Assembly: GCA_016788945.1 (NCBI GenBank) | Contig: JAEUSA010000214.1 | Span: forward strand, 1 to 15,069 | Source of the DNA: Leptospiraceae bacterium | GTDB lineage: Bacteria > Spirochaetota > Leptospiria > Turneriellales > Turneriellaceae | Direction: 5' to 3' | DNA: 15,069 bases | Shown: one piece after another, positions 7,251 to 14,678 of the stretch | How positions within the stretch are numbered: the first letter of the stretch is position 1 | Layout: each line of letters starts with the position of its first letter | Made by a program: the position numbers and the translations under genes | Notes under the pieces: model-generated | The model's input: only the letters and a program-made list of their open reading frames with translations | What the model was told of the DNA's origin: nothing | The model's database searches: none

Positions 7251-8002
7251 GGCCGTTGCGCACGCTGAAGAACATTCTGACGGCGCCGCTCTATGCGATC
7301 GCCGCGGTGATTGTTCTGCTTGAAGACTGGCTTTGGGATGACCTGCAGCGCATCGCCGCATGGATTGGCCACCTGCCGGTATTACGCCAGCTTGAATCGC
7401 TGATCGTGCGCGCACCGCGCAGCGTCGCGCTGCTGATGTTTCTGTTCCCTTCTTTAATACTGATTCCGGTAAAACTGCTCGCGCTGTATTTTATTTCGGG
7501 CGGGCATGCACTCATCGGGGTCGTGACAATTATCGGTGCCAAGATCGCGGGCACCGCCCTCGTGGCACGGCTCTTCACGCTTACGAAACCAAAGCTACTC
7601 ACTTTCACTTGGTTTGGCTGGTGTTATGAACGCATTGTCGCATTCAAGAGCCGTGTTTATACCTTCATCAAATCGTCATTGGTTTACCAAGCAGTGCATG
7701 GCGCGCTGACCCGCTTTCGTGTGGCATGGCGTACCGCGTGGCAGCGGTGGTTTCATGACCGAGAGCGCAGAACAAACTGGTTGCGCAGGCGCTGGCAGGC
7801 CCTCTTACGCCACCTTCGCCGCGCTGACACCGCGCCGATTAGCGCTACATCAGCTCATATAACCAATGGGCAAGGCGATGGCGAATCTCCGGGAAAGCGG
7901 GCACGGCGTGAAAAGCGAGCTTCACAGTCGGATTACTCTGGTGTTCGCCGGGCAAAAAAGTCACCTCGCAGCCGTGCGAAGTCGGCAAAACCTCGGTCTT
8001 GA
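7247..8002 (+). CDS. Conserved membrane protein of unknown function, translationally coupled to hydA
   Basis: A 251-residue protein whose GTG start overlaps the hydA stop (GTGA at 7247-7250), so it is probably translated by coupling. It has hydrophobic segments at about residues 11-26, 60-84 and 88-110, then a basic amphipathic region rich in Trp and Arg. The block LIPVKLLALYFISGGHALIG followed by AKIAGTALVARLFTLTKP resembles an uncharacterised membrane protein family I have seen in proteobacteria; the resemblance is from memory and no function is known to me. Residues from about 200 on are Lys/Arg/Ser-rich with codon use unlike the rest, and exactly this part is antisense to the gene at 7845-8159. 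The natural protein end may therefore be near residue 195-200 in relatives. A role in anchoring or aiding the hydrogenase is only a guess from position. Confidence 0.8.
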   Translation: MRPLRTLKNILTAPLYAIAAVIVLLEDWLWDDLQRIAAWIGHLPVLRQLESLIVRAPRSVALLMFLFPSLILIPVKLLALYFISGGHALIGVVTIIGAKIAGTALVARLFTLTKPKLLTFTWFGWCYERIVAFKSRVYTFIKSSLVYQAVHGALTRFRVAWRTAWQRWFHDRERRTNWLRRRWQALLRHLRRADTAPISATSAHITNGQGDGESPGKRARREKRASQSDYSGVRRAKKSPRSRAKSAKPRS

Positions 8003-8159
8003 CCAAGCCTGACCAGCGGTTGCCTGCGAGCCATGCGCTGAGCTCCTCTGACAGGCGATCGCCGTCCGCGCTGTTTTCCGCCTCGATGCGAATCAGCCCC
8101 ACGAGATTAGTCAGATCTACGTCGGGTAATATTTGGGTGTGCGTCATCGTTGTTGTCAT
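7845..8159 (-). CDS. Unrecognised ~104-residue protein, convergently overlapping the membrane protein gene
   Basis: Codons from ATG 8159 (or ATG 8147, four residues later) to TAG at 7845 give about 104 residues. The reading frame is open further, to 8324, but the extra part (His/Pro/Lys-rich) does not look coding and would enter the divergent gene. I favour this frame as real coding because its codons (CTG, CGC, GAG, GAC, GGC) are those of the window's solid genes. The product looks like a folded alpha/beta protein: a hydrophobic strand LVGLIRIEAE, an acidic helix, the AGNRWSGLVKTEVLPTSHGCEVTFLPGE region and a C-terminal helix ending HWLYELM. I do not recognise the family. Its last 158 bases are antisense to the 3' end of the membrane protein gene. 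No Shine-Dalgarno site is clear at either start. Confidence 0.6.
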   Translation of the reverse strand: MTTTMTHTQILPDVDLTNLVGLIRIEAENSADGDRLSEELSAWLAGNRWSGLVKTEVLPTSHGCEVTFLPGEHQSNPTVKLAFHAVPAFPEIRHRLAHWLYELM

Positions 8160-8249
8160 ATAAAACAGATGACGAGGGAGACGCGATTTTGTTTCTTTTT
8201 TTTTCTGCGAATGGCGCTTTACGCAGAGTGGCGGGCCCGGGCGTGAGCC

Positions 8250-8798
8250 ATGCAGAGTACTATGGAGAACGTTACCCCCTATCTGATGACCAGCGATGAA
8301 GAACGCGCTGCCGTGCGGGTACAAGATGATAGCTTGTTTAAAGAAGGATTACCCTCTTTTATTTCGGCGGCTATCGAGAAAACCTGGGCTGAACCGTATA
8401 TTCTGCTGCAGCGGCTGACCGGCAAAACTGCCGAGAACCTGCTTGAACCGGTGGCGCGGGTGATGGGCAACGTTGCCGGCAAAGTGCTTGCGCCAGCGTT
8501 TCGCGCTGCCGCCAAACCGGGCGATCATGTGCTTGAGCCTGCGATGCAGGCAACGCGGCTGGCCGAAAATGCAACTGGTATCATCGGCGAAGATTTCTAT
8601 GTGAACGAAAAGAAAGTCGTGCGGCGCGTGCATACTTGTCCCTATAAGGGTCGCGACGGCGCGACGATTTTATGCCATGTCGGTGAGGCGGCAGGGCAAG
8701 AACTCTTCGCCGGCCTTACCCCGGGCATCAAGCACAAAGTGCACGTCACCATGGCACGCGGACACCAGTTCTGCGAATACAGCTACGAGATCGATTAA
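8250..8798 (+). CDS. Unrecognised protein with C-terminal Cys motif, upstream partner of adenylate cyclase
   Basis: A 182-residue protein (from ATG 8250; ATG 8262 is an alternative start four residues in). No signal peptide. The N-terminal two thirds are helical (LFKEGLPSFISAAIEKTW, then an Ala-rich stretch about 63-105). The C-terminal part has HTCPYKGRDG (C130), ILCHVGEAAGQELFAGLTPG (C142) and HQFCEYSYEI (C175). This spacing and the terminal C-E-Y-x-Y-E-I are reminiscent of V4R-type ligand domains and of the 2-amino-thiazoline-4-carboxylate hydrolase-like family, where cysteines sit in a small-molecule or metal site. That resemblance is from memory and is weak. The gene ends 2 bases before the adenylate cyclase start, so the two are almost surely co-transcribed and this protein might sense or modulate for the cyclase. 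Confidence 0.75.
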   Translation: MQSTMENVTPYLMTSDEERAAVRVQDDSLFKEGLPSFISAAIEKTWAEPYILLQRLTGKTAENLLEPVARVMGNVAGKVLAPAFRAAAKPGDHVLEPAMQATRLAENATGIIGEDFYVNEKKVVRRVHTCPYKGRDGATILCHVGEAAGQELFAGLTPGIKHKVHVTMARGHQFCEYSYEID

Positions 8799-8800
8799 CC

Positions 8801-11485
8801 GTGCCGAATTTTCTCAAAGTTCTTCTCTCGGGCATTCGGGCAAAGCTTGCGCTGTTTACCGGTAGTCTGATCACGCTGACAATTCTGGTTTTGAGTTTTA
8901 CGACGGTAAACCAGCAGACAGCGATTCTCACCGAAAGTTATGAAAAGCAGGCCGCGATTTCAAAAAAGTATATTTCAGCGCTCGTTGTGGAGCTCAATAA
9001 CATTGCGCGCAACCTGATACAGATTGAAGAATTTCGCCGGCAGATCGCCGAGCAGCAGAAAGCGCTCAAGGTATACCAAACGGCAAAAACGGTACAAGAA
9101 GAAAAAAAACTGAATCTTGGTCTCTTCAAGACCAACCTTTTCGGTGCGATGGGCACCAAATCAGTACGCTATGTGGTCGATACATATTATTCGCGTTATC
9201 TGAATGCCAATGAGCTGCGCCTGCTCGAAAACCGCGTGCGGCAGCAACTCGGCAGCGATATCGGAAAAACAGTTTCGTTACCTGATTGGCTCGCTTTGCA
9301 GGCTTATGCACGCCGCATTGTCGGCGTAGAAGATCCCAAAGAACTGATCAAGTTGCGCAGTAAGCTGGATGCGAAAATAGCCGCATTACTCATACCCTCT
9401 CGCAAAAAAATTATCGAAGATACCGGTCTTGAAAAAAAATTGTTCCGCATCCAGACATTTCCCGTGACCGACCTGACGGCAACGGAAAAAATCGAAGCTT
9501 CGTTCGACACGAATCTGCTCGGTACCGAGAGCCCGCTTGCCCCGTTGGGTGATAACGCCGTATTAGAGCAGAGCCTGCGCAAAGTATTCCCGCTGCTCAT
9601 CAGTGCGCCGCAGCGTGACATGAGCGGCGATACGACCGCACTGCAGTGGAACGGTCTCGAAATACAGGCGCTGTATTCGCCGCTTTTCCAACGACCGAAT
9701 TCCACGGCGTGGGCGCAGACCATGATTGCCGCACAGACAAAGCTGGCCGAAAAGAAAAAATTTCTTTCCAAAGATAATCAGGTGGCCGCCGAAATCGGTC
9801 AGCTGTATCCGAAAATTAAAGCACGCCTGAAAACGCTGCGGGAAAAAAAACCGCCGGTGCCGCCGTATTATGACCGCGAATTCATTACGCACTACAAAAC
9901 ATACCGCAAGCTCGTCGAAGAACGCGACCGCGCACTTGAAGAATTGTTGGGCAAAAAGCAGCCCGATGTAATAACCGATGCCGCGCTCGAATCGTTGCGC
10001 GTGCTGCGCGAGGCAGCGTGGGAAGATTCGATTATGCTGCGTTACGAAAACGATGAATTCGAGCTTAAGCATTATCTCGAAAAGCCGAAAGATCGCGATC
10101 TGGCGCGCAAACGCTGGCAAATGCTGCGAAAATGGGTCGCCGATGCGACCTCAGAAACTGCACCCGATGCTCTCAAAAGGCTCTACACGAATGGCCAGAT
10201 TGCCAAATCGCGCAGTGAAGCCGAAGAATTACTCTGGGAGTTAGATTCGAAACCCCTGTTCAAAGGCGTTGAACCGGCCTTTGCGGTGCTCATTTTGCAA
10301 GATAACCTCACCGGTATCATGCGCACGCTCGTCGACCACACTGCGGGTGTGAAGCTCGTAACCACTAACCGCAACAAGATCATGGTGTCAGCGGTACTGA
10401 TCGGCCTCGTTTCGATTCTCTTCGCGATCTATATTTCCGGTATCGTCGTACAGAAAATCAAACGCATTATCCGCAGTGCAGAAGCGGTAGGCAAGGGTGA
10501 CTTGTCGGTTGAGTTTGAACACGGCGGTTCCGACGAATTCGGTAACCTGACCGTGGCGTTGAACCAAATGGTGAGTGGCCTCAACGAGCGCGAAAAAATC
10601 AAGGGTATTTTGGGTTCGATGATTGATCCCGTCGTGGTTGCAGAGGCGATGAAAGACCTGCAGGCATTAAAACGGGGAAGTGAAAAAAATATTACAGCAT
10701 TCTTTTCTGACATTGCATCGTTTTCGACGATTTCGGAAAAGCTAACCTCACCAGAACTTGCCGCGCTGCTCAACGAATATTTATCTGCGATGACAATTAT
10801 TCTTAAAGATCATGAGGGTGTTCTCGACAAGTATATCGGCGATGCAATCGTCGGTATCTTCAATTCGCCGCTCGATGTCGATGACCATGTTTACAAAGCG
10901 ACGATGGCTTCGATCAAAATGCAGGCGAAACTGGTTGAATTGAGAAAAGACTGGACGGCGAAAAATAAATACATTCCCGAAGCGCAGTCGATGAAATTCC
11001 GCATTGGTCTCAATACGGGATTAGCCAAGGTCGGGTTCATGGGAACCGACGCGCTCGCATCGTACACGATGATGGGTGACACCGTTAATCTCGCGGCGCG
11101 CCTTGAGGCTGCGGGCAAGGATTACGGTGTTTCGATTTTGGCAAGCGATGCGGTTTACGAGCAGGTCAAAGATCGAATTTTCACTCGTCGCATCGATGTG
11201 GTGCGCGTCAAAGGCAAATCGCAACCGGTTACGTTATACCAGATTATCTGTCCGAAGGGAAAAGAGAACGCCAAACACGCCGAATTTGTTTCGCGCTATG
11301 AGCAGGGACTTGCCGCTTACCTCGAAAGATCGTGGGACACGGCCATCGCGCACTTCAAAGCCGCTCAGCACGCACTCAATACTTCAGATCGGTCGTCGCG
11401 ATTGCTCACCGAACGCTGCCTGATTTACAAAGCGAATCCCCCCAACGCTGATTGGGATGGTGTTTATACACGCACGACAAAGTAA
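8801..11485 (+). CDS. Membrane HAMP-domain class III adenylate cyclase with large extracytoplasmic sensor
   Basis: An 894-residue protein with a GTG start, 2 bases after the previous gene. TM1 is about residues 14-36. A very long extracytoplasmic region (about 37-525), rich in Glu/Lys/Arg helices and probably coiled coil, has no Cache or CHASE motif I can recognise. TM2 is 528-550, followed by a HAMP domain (about 551-605, SAEAVGKGDLSVEFEHGGSD). The cyclase domain (about 625-800) has every expected active-site residue: metal aspartates D637 (FFSDIASFS) and D681 (KYIGDA), adenine-site K677 and T756, and N763 and R767 (GDTVNLAARLE). It should therefore make cAMP from ATP. The tail has a TPR-like helix pair (YEQGLAAYLERSWDTAIAHF) and ends near PPNADWDGV, a tail I recall in many leptospiral and other bacterial cyclases. 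The signal sensed is unknown. Confidence 0.93.
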   Translation: MPNFLKVLLSGIRAKLALFTGSLITLTILVLSFTTVNQQTAILTESYEKQAAISKKYISALVVELNNIARNLIQIEEFRRQIAEQQKALKVYQTAKTVQEEKKLNLGLFKTNLFGAMGTKSVRYVVDTYYSRYLNANELRLLENRVRQQLGSDIGKTVSLPDWLALQAYARRIVGVEDPKELIKLRSKLDAKIAALLIPSRKKIIEDTGLEKKLFRIQTFPVTDLTATEKIEASFDTNLLGTESPLAPLGDNAVLEQSLRKVFPLLISAPQRDMSGDTTALQWNGLEIQALYSPLFQRPNSTAWAQTMIAAQTKLAEKKKFLSKDNQVAAEIGQLYPKIKARLKTLREKKPPVPPYYDREFITHYKTYRKLVEERDRALEELLGKKQPDVITDAALESLRVLREAAWEDSIMLRYENDEFELKHYLEKPKDRDLARKRWQMLRKWVADATSETAPDALKRLYTNGQIAKSRSEAEELLWELDSKPLFKGVEPAFAVLILQDNLTGIMRTLVDHTAGVKLVTTNRNKIMVSAVLIGLVSILFAIYISGIVVQKIKRIIRSAEAVGKGDLSVEFEHGGSDEFGNLTVALNQMVSGLNEREKIKGILGSMIDPVVVAEAMKDLQALKRGSEKNITAFFSDIASFSTISEKLTSPELAALLNEYLSAMTIILKDHEGVLDKYIGDAIVGIFNSPLDVDDHVYKATMASIKMQAKLVELRKDWTAKNKYIPEAQSMKFRIGLNTGLAKVGFMGTDALASYTMMGDTVNLAARLEAAGKDYGVSILASDAVYEQVKDRIFTRRIDVVRVKGKSQPVTLYQIICPKGKENAKHAEFVSRYEQGLAAYLERSWDTAIAHFKAAQHALNTSDRSSRLLTERCLIYKANPPNADWDGVYTRTTK

Positions 11486-11541
11486 TCGCCCGGCAAGAAA
11501 GTTATGGGTGACACGCTGTTGCGGCTGTGCCCGGCTTGTCC

Positions 11542-12468
11542 ATGCGTAAGAAACTGTTCTGGCTGTTTGCCCTGCTGCTCGTCAGTGTTTGGCTGCACCA
11601 TGTTTGGCTGAGAGTTGGCAAACCGACGATGACCGATGAGATCCGTGCGAAAAGTGGCAAAAAGTCGATTCGCTTGAGCGTCGGGAGCACCGCCTATGAA
11701 CTCAGAGAAGGCGAGGGTGTGCCCATTGTTCTCGTTAATGGTTTTTCCATGCCCTCTGTGATCTGGCAGAACACATTTCAGGCATTGAACGATGCCGGTC
11801 ATACTGTACTTCGATATGATCTTTACGGTCGCGGCTTTTCCGACAGGCCAAATGCGAAGTACGACGCGGATCTCTATGTGACACAACTTAAGGATCTCAC
11901 TGATAAGATTTTTCCCAAGCAAAAAATAATTCTTTGCGGGCTTTCCATGGGGGGGGCCATTTCGATAAGTTTTGCGGACAAATATCCCAAGAAGATTGAG
12001 AAGTTAATTTTGATTGCGCCAGCCGGATTTCCCATGGAAACACCGGCGGCCGCGAAGATAGCGAAAGCTCCGTTGATCGGTGATTATATTGGTCGTGTCG
12101 GAGCGCGTCGCGCGTTGGAGAAAAGTATGGCGAACATCGTTTCGACTGCAATTCCCCCGGCCATCGCATCTGAAGCGCTGCAACAGACGGAGTATGCGGG
12201 TTATGCCGACGCGATTGTTTCAACTCTGCGTCACATGAACCTGACGGGCTTAGAAGAAACCTATACGCGCGTCGGCCGCACGTCTTTGCCGGTGCTGTTG
12301 ATATGGGGTAAAAAAGACAAAGTCATACCGTTTGCCAATGCCGCATTGGTGCGCAAGGCAATCCCGAAGGCTGATTTTCTTGAGCTGGAAAACGCGGGGC
12401 ATATTCCGACCGTAGACGAACCGGCGAAAACGCACGCGCAGATACTCGAATTTTTAGGCGCAGAATAG
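11542..12468 (+). CDS. Membrane-anchored alpha/beta hydrolase
   Basis: A 308-residue alpha/beta-hydrolase fold protein. ATG 11542 is preferred because it gives a classic N-terminal anchor (MRKKLFWLFALLLVSVWL); an in-frame GTG at 11527 would add five residues, and neither has a clear ribosome site. The catalytic triad is visible: nucleophile S135 in GLSMGG, D259 in WGKKDKVIP and H287 in AGHIPTVDEP. The oxyanion loop reads VNGFSMP rather than the common HGF. The sequence DLYGRGFSDRP after strand 4 is typical of the large family that includes haloperoxidase-like, lipase/esterase and C-C bond hydrolases, so the substrate cannot be named. The uncleaved-looking anchor suggests a periplasmic or outer-leaflet location. 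It follows the cyclase by 56 bases and overlaps the 3' end of the opposing 2H gene by 15 bases. Confidence 0.88.
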   Translation: MRKKLFWLFALLLVSVWLHHVWLRVGKPTMTDEIRAKSGKKSIRLSVGSTAYELREGEGVPIVLVNGFSMPSVIWQNTFQALNDAGHTVLRYDLYGRGFSDRPNAKYDADLYVTQLKDLTDKIFPKQKIILCGLSMGGAISISFADKYPKKIEKLILIAPAGFPMETPAAAKIAKAPLIGDYIGRVGARRALEKSMANIVSTAIPPAIASEALQQTEYAGYADAIVSTLRHMNLTGLEETYTRVGRTSLPVLLIWGKKDKVIPFANAALVRKAIPKADFLELENAGHIPTVDEPAKTHAQILEFLGAE

Positions 12469-13035
12469 TTCGAGGCTGTGGTTTTCACGCCGTTCGCCGC
12501 GAAACGGAAATTCATGGACTGAGCGCCATTTACCGCGCAACTCCATCAGGTGTGCGGCCGCGGCGGTGAATTGCGCGGAAAATTCCCGCTGACAGAATTC
12601 GCTCCACGCCTCGTCGAATTCGCGTCGCTCGAGATCGTGTTGCGCAATCGTAACATGCGGCGTAATGCGGTTTGAACCGAGTGCCGCCGCGGGAAAACCC
12701 GGGCAACCTTTCAGGCGGCGAAATATCGCGTCACGCAGTCGCTGAAACGGAAGAAAGTTGCTGATCGCGGCAAAAATCGTATGCGCGGGAAAGGCGCCAA
12801 AATCTTGCAGTTCAACCTGAAACGGAGACGCGGTAGCAAACGCTGAACTCAGCTGATCGTTGAGTTCACTGAGGTTTTTCTCATCATAGAAGAAAGGTGA
12901 CTGTATAGTGATCAATGCATTCGGTTTTAACGCCGCAACCGAGTGGAAGCGCTGGGCAATTTCTCTTTTGAATTGCAGAATCAACTCTTCGATCGAGTCG
13001 GGAAGTAGAATCGCGATAGAATATAATTTTTGCAT
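12454..13035 (-). CDS. 2H phosphoesterase / 2'-5' RNA ligase-like protein lacking the first catalytic His
   Basis: A 193-residue protein of the LigT/2H fold, which acts on 2'-5' or cyclic phosphodiester bonds in RNA or nucleotides. Two H-x-T motifs normally form the active site. The second is present (TPHVTI, H127 and T129). The first reads NALITIQSPF, with L41 where His is expected, although T43 and the following SPF are kept. Other family landmarks are FGAFPAHTIFAAI and the AWSEF region before the C terminus. ATG 13035 is chosen over ATG 13047 because a strong Shine-Dalgarno site lies between them. Catalysis is probably lost or altered, leaving a binding role, unless another residue substitutes. 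It converges with the alpha/beta hydrolase with a 15-base overlap and lies downstream of the LysE-family gene on the same strand. Confidence 0.82.
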   Translation of the reverse strand: MQKLYSIAILLPDSIEELILQFKREIAQRFHSVAALKPNALITIQSPFFYDEKNLSELNDQLSSAFATASPFQVELQDFGAFPAHTIFAAISNFLPFQRLRDAIFRRLKGCPGFPAAALGSNRITPHVTIAQHDLERREFDEAWSEFCQREFSAQFTAAAAHLMELRGKWRSVHEFPFRGERRENHSLELFCA

Positions 13036-13038
13036 GTG

Positions 13039-13045
13039 ACCTCCC
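13039..13045 (-). promoter_or_regulatory. Strong ribosome binding site deciding the 2H gene start
   Basis: On the minus strand GGGAGGT is followed by CAC and then ATG at 13035. This is the best Shine-Dalgarno match in the minus-strand part of the window. It lies downstream of the alternative ATG at 13047, so it selects the shorter, 193-residue protein. Confidence 0.75.
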
Positions 13046-13088
13046 ATGATAATCGTCTGTTACGATGCTCTTTGAGCAGCATAGAGGC

Positions 13089-13123
13089 AAGCCAGTGAGT
13101 GTCCATGCTTACCCGGCTTTTTT
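13089..13123 (+). terminator. Possible plus-strand intrinsic terminator between the 2H and LysE-family genes
   Basis: AAGCC (13089-13093) can pair with GGCTT (13115-13119), and GTGAG (13095-13099) with CTTAC (13108-13112), including one G-T pair. There is a 1 versus 2 base internal loop and an 8-base terminal loop. T13118-T13123 form a run of six directly after, or overlapping, the stem end. Both flanking genes are on the minus strand, and the nearest plus gene ends about 620 bases upstream. It could stop readthrough or an antisense transcript, or be chance. Confidence 0.3.
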
Positions 13124-13134
13124 ATCCGGTAAAG

Positions 13135-13800
13135 TTAAAAAAGTACAGGCACGATCGAAATAATGAGCAGTAGTGTCATTATGATGTTGAACACGCGTAC
13201 GCGAAAATCTGTGCTCAAATATGTCGCGATAACAGCGCCAAAAATGCACCAGGTCAATGAGCTGGGTATGGCCACGAGAAAAAATCCCAAAGTCACCCGT
13301 GCAACACCGATAAGTGTATCTGTACCCACCGGAACGAATAAGGCAATAGAACCCACAGCCATTATCCACGCCTTCGGATTAATCCATTGAAAGGCCGCGG
13401 CTGCGAAAAAAGAAATTGGCTGGCCGATTTCAGCACTATCGGCATCCTTCTTGCGCGAACCTATCAACCTGACTGCAAGCCATAAGATCCACAACACGCA
13501 GGCGATTCTCAGAATCGTATGCAAAAGCGGATAAGCAGAAAAGAACTGGCCTAATCCCATGCCGACAGTGAATACCATCGTCGGGAATCCGAATATCACC
13601 CCGGCAAGATGTGGCACGGTGGCACGCATGCCAAAATTTGCTCCGGAAATCATAAGCAGGGTATTATTCGGTCCCGGCGTCAGGCCCGTCACGAGGCCGA
13701 AAGAGATTATTGGCCAGAGTTGAACAAAGAAAGTTTCCAGAATCTTCTCCGCTGCTAAGGTAGTCAATATACATAATTCTGACACTTTTGCATGAGACAA
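13135..13800 (-). CDS. LysE/RhtB-family amino-acid exporter
   Basis: A membrane protein of up to 221 residues with the family signatures LTPGPNNTLLMISGANFG (about 40-57), which ends the first helix region, and FQWINPKAWIMAVGS after the loop. About six hydrophobic segments are visible (roughly 27-45, 64-85, 92-112, 130-155, 165-190, 197-221). Relatives export amino acids or related metabolites by proton-coupled antiport; the substrate is not predictable here. The start is uncertain. TTG 13800 has an AGGAT just upstream, but relatives usually begin about 20 residues before TPGPN, at the position of a CTG (13740) that has GGAG six bases before it. It diverges from fabG and lies upstream of the 2H gene on the same strand, so the two may share a transcript. 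Confidence 0.88.
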   Translation of the reverse strand: MSHAKVSELCILTTLAAEKILETFFVQLWPIISFGLVTGLTPGPNNTLLMISGANFGMRATVPHLAGVIFGFPTMVFTVGMGLGQFFSAYPLLHTILRIACVLWILWLAVRLIGSRKKDADSAEIGQPISFFAAAAFQWINPKAWIMAVGSIALFVPVGTDTLIGVARVTLGFFLVAIPSSLTWCIFGAVIATYLSTDFRVRVFNIIMTLLLIISIVPVLF

Positions 13801-13862
13801 AATATCCTGTGTATGCTCCGTCCAAATCGTTGCCGCAGTGTTTCGGGGTCGGATTATGGCCG

Positions 13863-14618
13863 ATGAAGTATGGTTTCGAAGATCTGAAAGACGCTGTCGT
13901 CATTGTGACGGGGTCAGGTCGCGGCATTGGCCGTGGTATCGCGGAAAAATTTGCTGCGATGGGCTCCAAGCTTGTCATCACAGACATCGATGCGGCAACC
14001 GCCGAGCAGACAGCGCAAGAAATAGCTAAAATGGGTGTTGAAACCATCTCCATGGCCTGCGATGTGTCAAAATACGAGCAGGCCGAGGCCCTTGCCAACA
14101 AAGCCGCTGAAAAATGGGGCAAAATCGATGTGCTGGTCAATAATGCCGGTATTACTATGGATGGCCTCTTTCTCAGAATGAAGCCCGATCAGTGGCAAAA
14201 AGTTATCGATATTAACCTGACGGGTACCTATAATTGCGCGCACGCGGTCGTGAACCATATGCGTAAGGCACGCAAAGGTGCAATCGTCAATATCAGCTCC
14301 ATTGCTGCGGGCGGTAACCCGGGCCAGGCAAACTACAGCGCTTCAAAAGCAGGCGTGCTGGGTTTTACCTATGCTTTAGGTAAAGAATTGGCGCCAATGG
14401 GCATACGCGTGAACGCTGTAGCCCCCGGGTTTATCAAGACCCCGATGACCGACAAAATTCCCGAAAAACTGCGGGAACAAATGATTGCTGCTATTCCTCT
14501 CAAAAGACCGGGTGAGCCAGAAGACATTGCCAAAGTTATTCTGTTCCTCGCGTCAGACCTTTCCGCTTATGTGACGGCGCAATGTGTGCACGTCAATGGC
14601 GGCCTTGCCGGCCTATAA
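13863..14618 (+). CDS. fabG: 3-oxoacyl-[acyl-carrier-protein] reductase (short-chain dehydrogenase)
   Basis: A 251-residue classical SDR. It reduces 3-oxoacyl-ACP with NADPH in the elongation cycle of type II fatty-acid synthesis. Motifs: cofactor loop TGSGRGIG (16-23; the common form is TGASRGIG), the CDVS acidic segment, NNAG (structural), and active-site S145, Y158 and K162 (NYSASKAG), with PGFIKTPMT and the C-terminal NGGLAGL. The frame is open back to 13788, but that extension is not family-like; ATG 13863 gives the standard N terminus (MKYGFEDLKDAVVIVTG). No strong Shine-Dalgarno site precedes it. The next gene is acpP, the usual neighbour, which strongly supports fabG over other SDR functions. 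Divergent to the LysE-family gene. Confidence 0.93.
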   Translation: MKYGFEDLKDAVVIVTGSGRGIGRGIAEKFAAMGSKLVITDIDAATAEQTAQEIAKMGVETISMACDVSKYEQAEALANKAAEKWGKIDVLVNNAGITMDGLFLRMKPDQWQKVIDINLTGTYNCAHAVVNHMRKARKGAIVNISSIAAGGNPGQANYSASKAGVLGFTYALGKELAPMGIRVNAVAPGFIKTPMTDKIPEKLREQMIAAIPLKRPGEPEDIAKVILFLASDLSAYVTAQCVHVNGGLAGL

Positions 14619-14619
14619 T
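14614..14619 (+). promoter_or_regulatory. Possible -10 element for a separate acpP promoter
   Basis: A perfect TATAAT spans the fabG stop codon. No good -35 hexamer lies 16-18 bases upstream (the sequence there is near CGTCAA), so support is only partial. A start from here would give acpP a leader of about 150 bases containing both hairpins. Confidence 0.3.
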
Positions 14620-14678
14620 TTTGATTATATGAAAATTATGGCAAAATAAAAAACGGGACGAACTTGTTCTCGCAACGC

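Noticed and set aside
6471..7415. 314-residue minus-strand frame
   Set aside because: Antisense to hydA, which has every expected motif; shadow composition, no domains.
8160..8324. N-terminal extension of the minus-strand 7845-8159 gene
   Set aside because: It would overlap the divergent gene at 8250 and has non-coding-like composition; the ATG at 8159 or 8147 is more likely.
9563..10120. 185-residue minus-strand frame
   Set aside because: Antisense to the cyclase sensor region; Phe/Arg-rich shadow of Glu/Lys codons.
13788..13862. 25-residue N-terminal extension of fabG
   Set aside because: Not similar to SDR N termini, would overlap the LysE-family start region; ATG 13863 gives the standard start.
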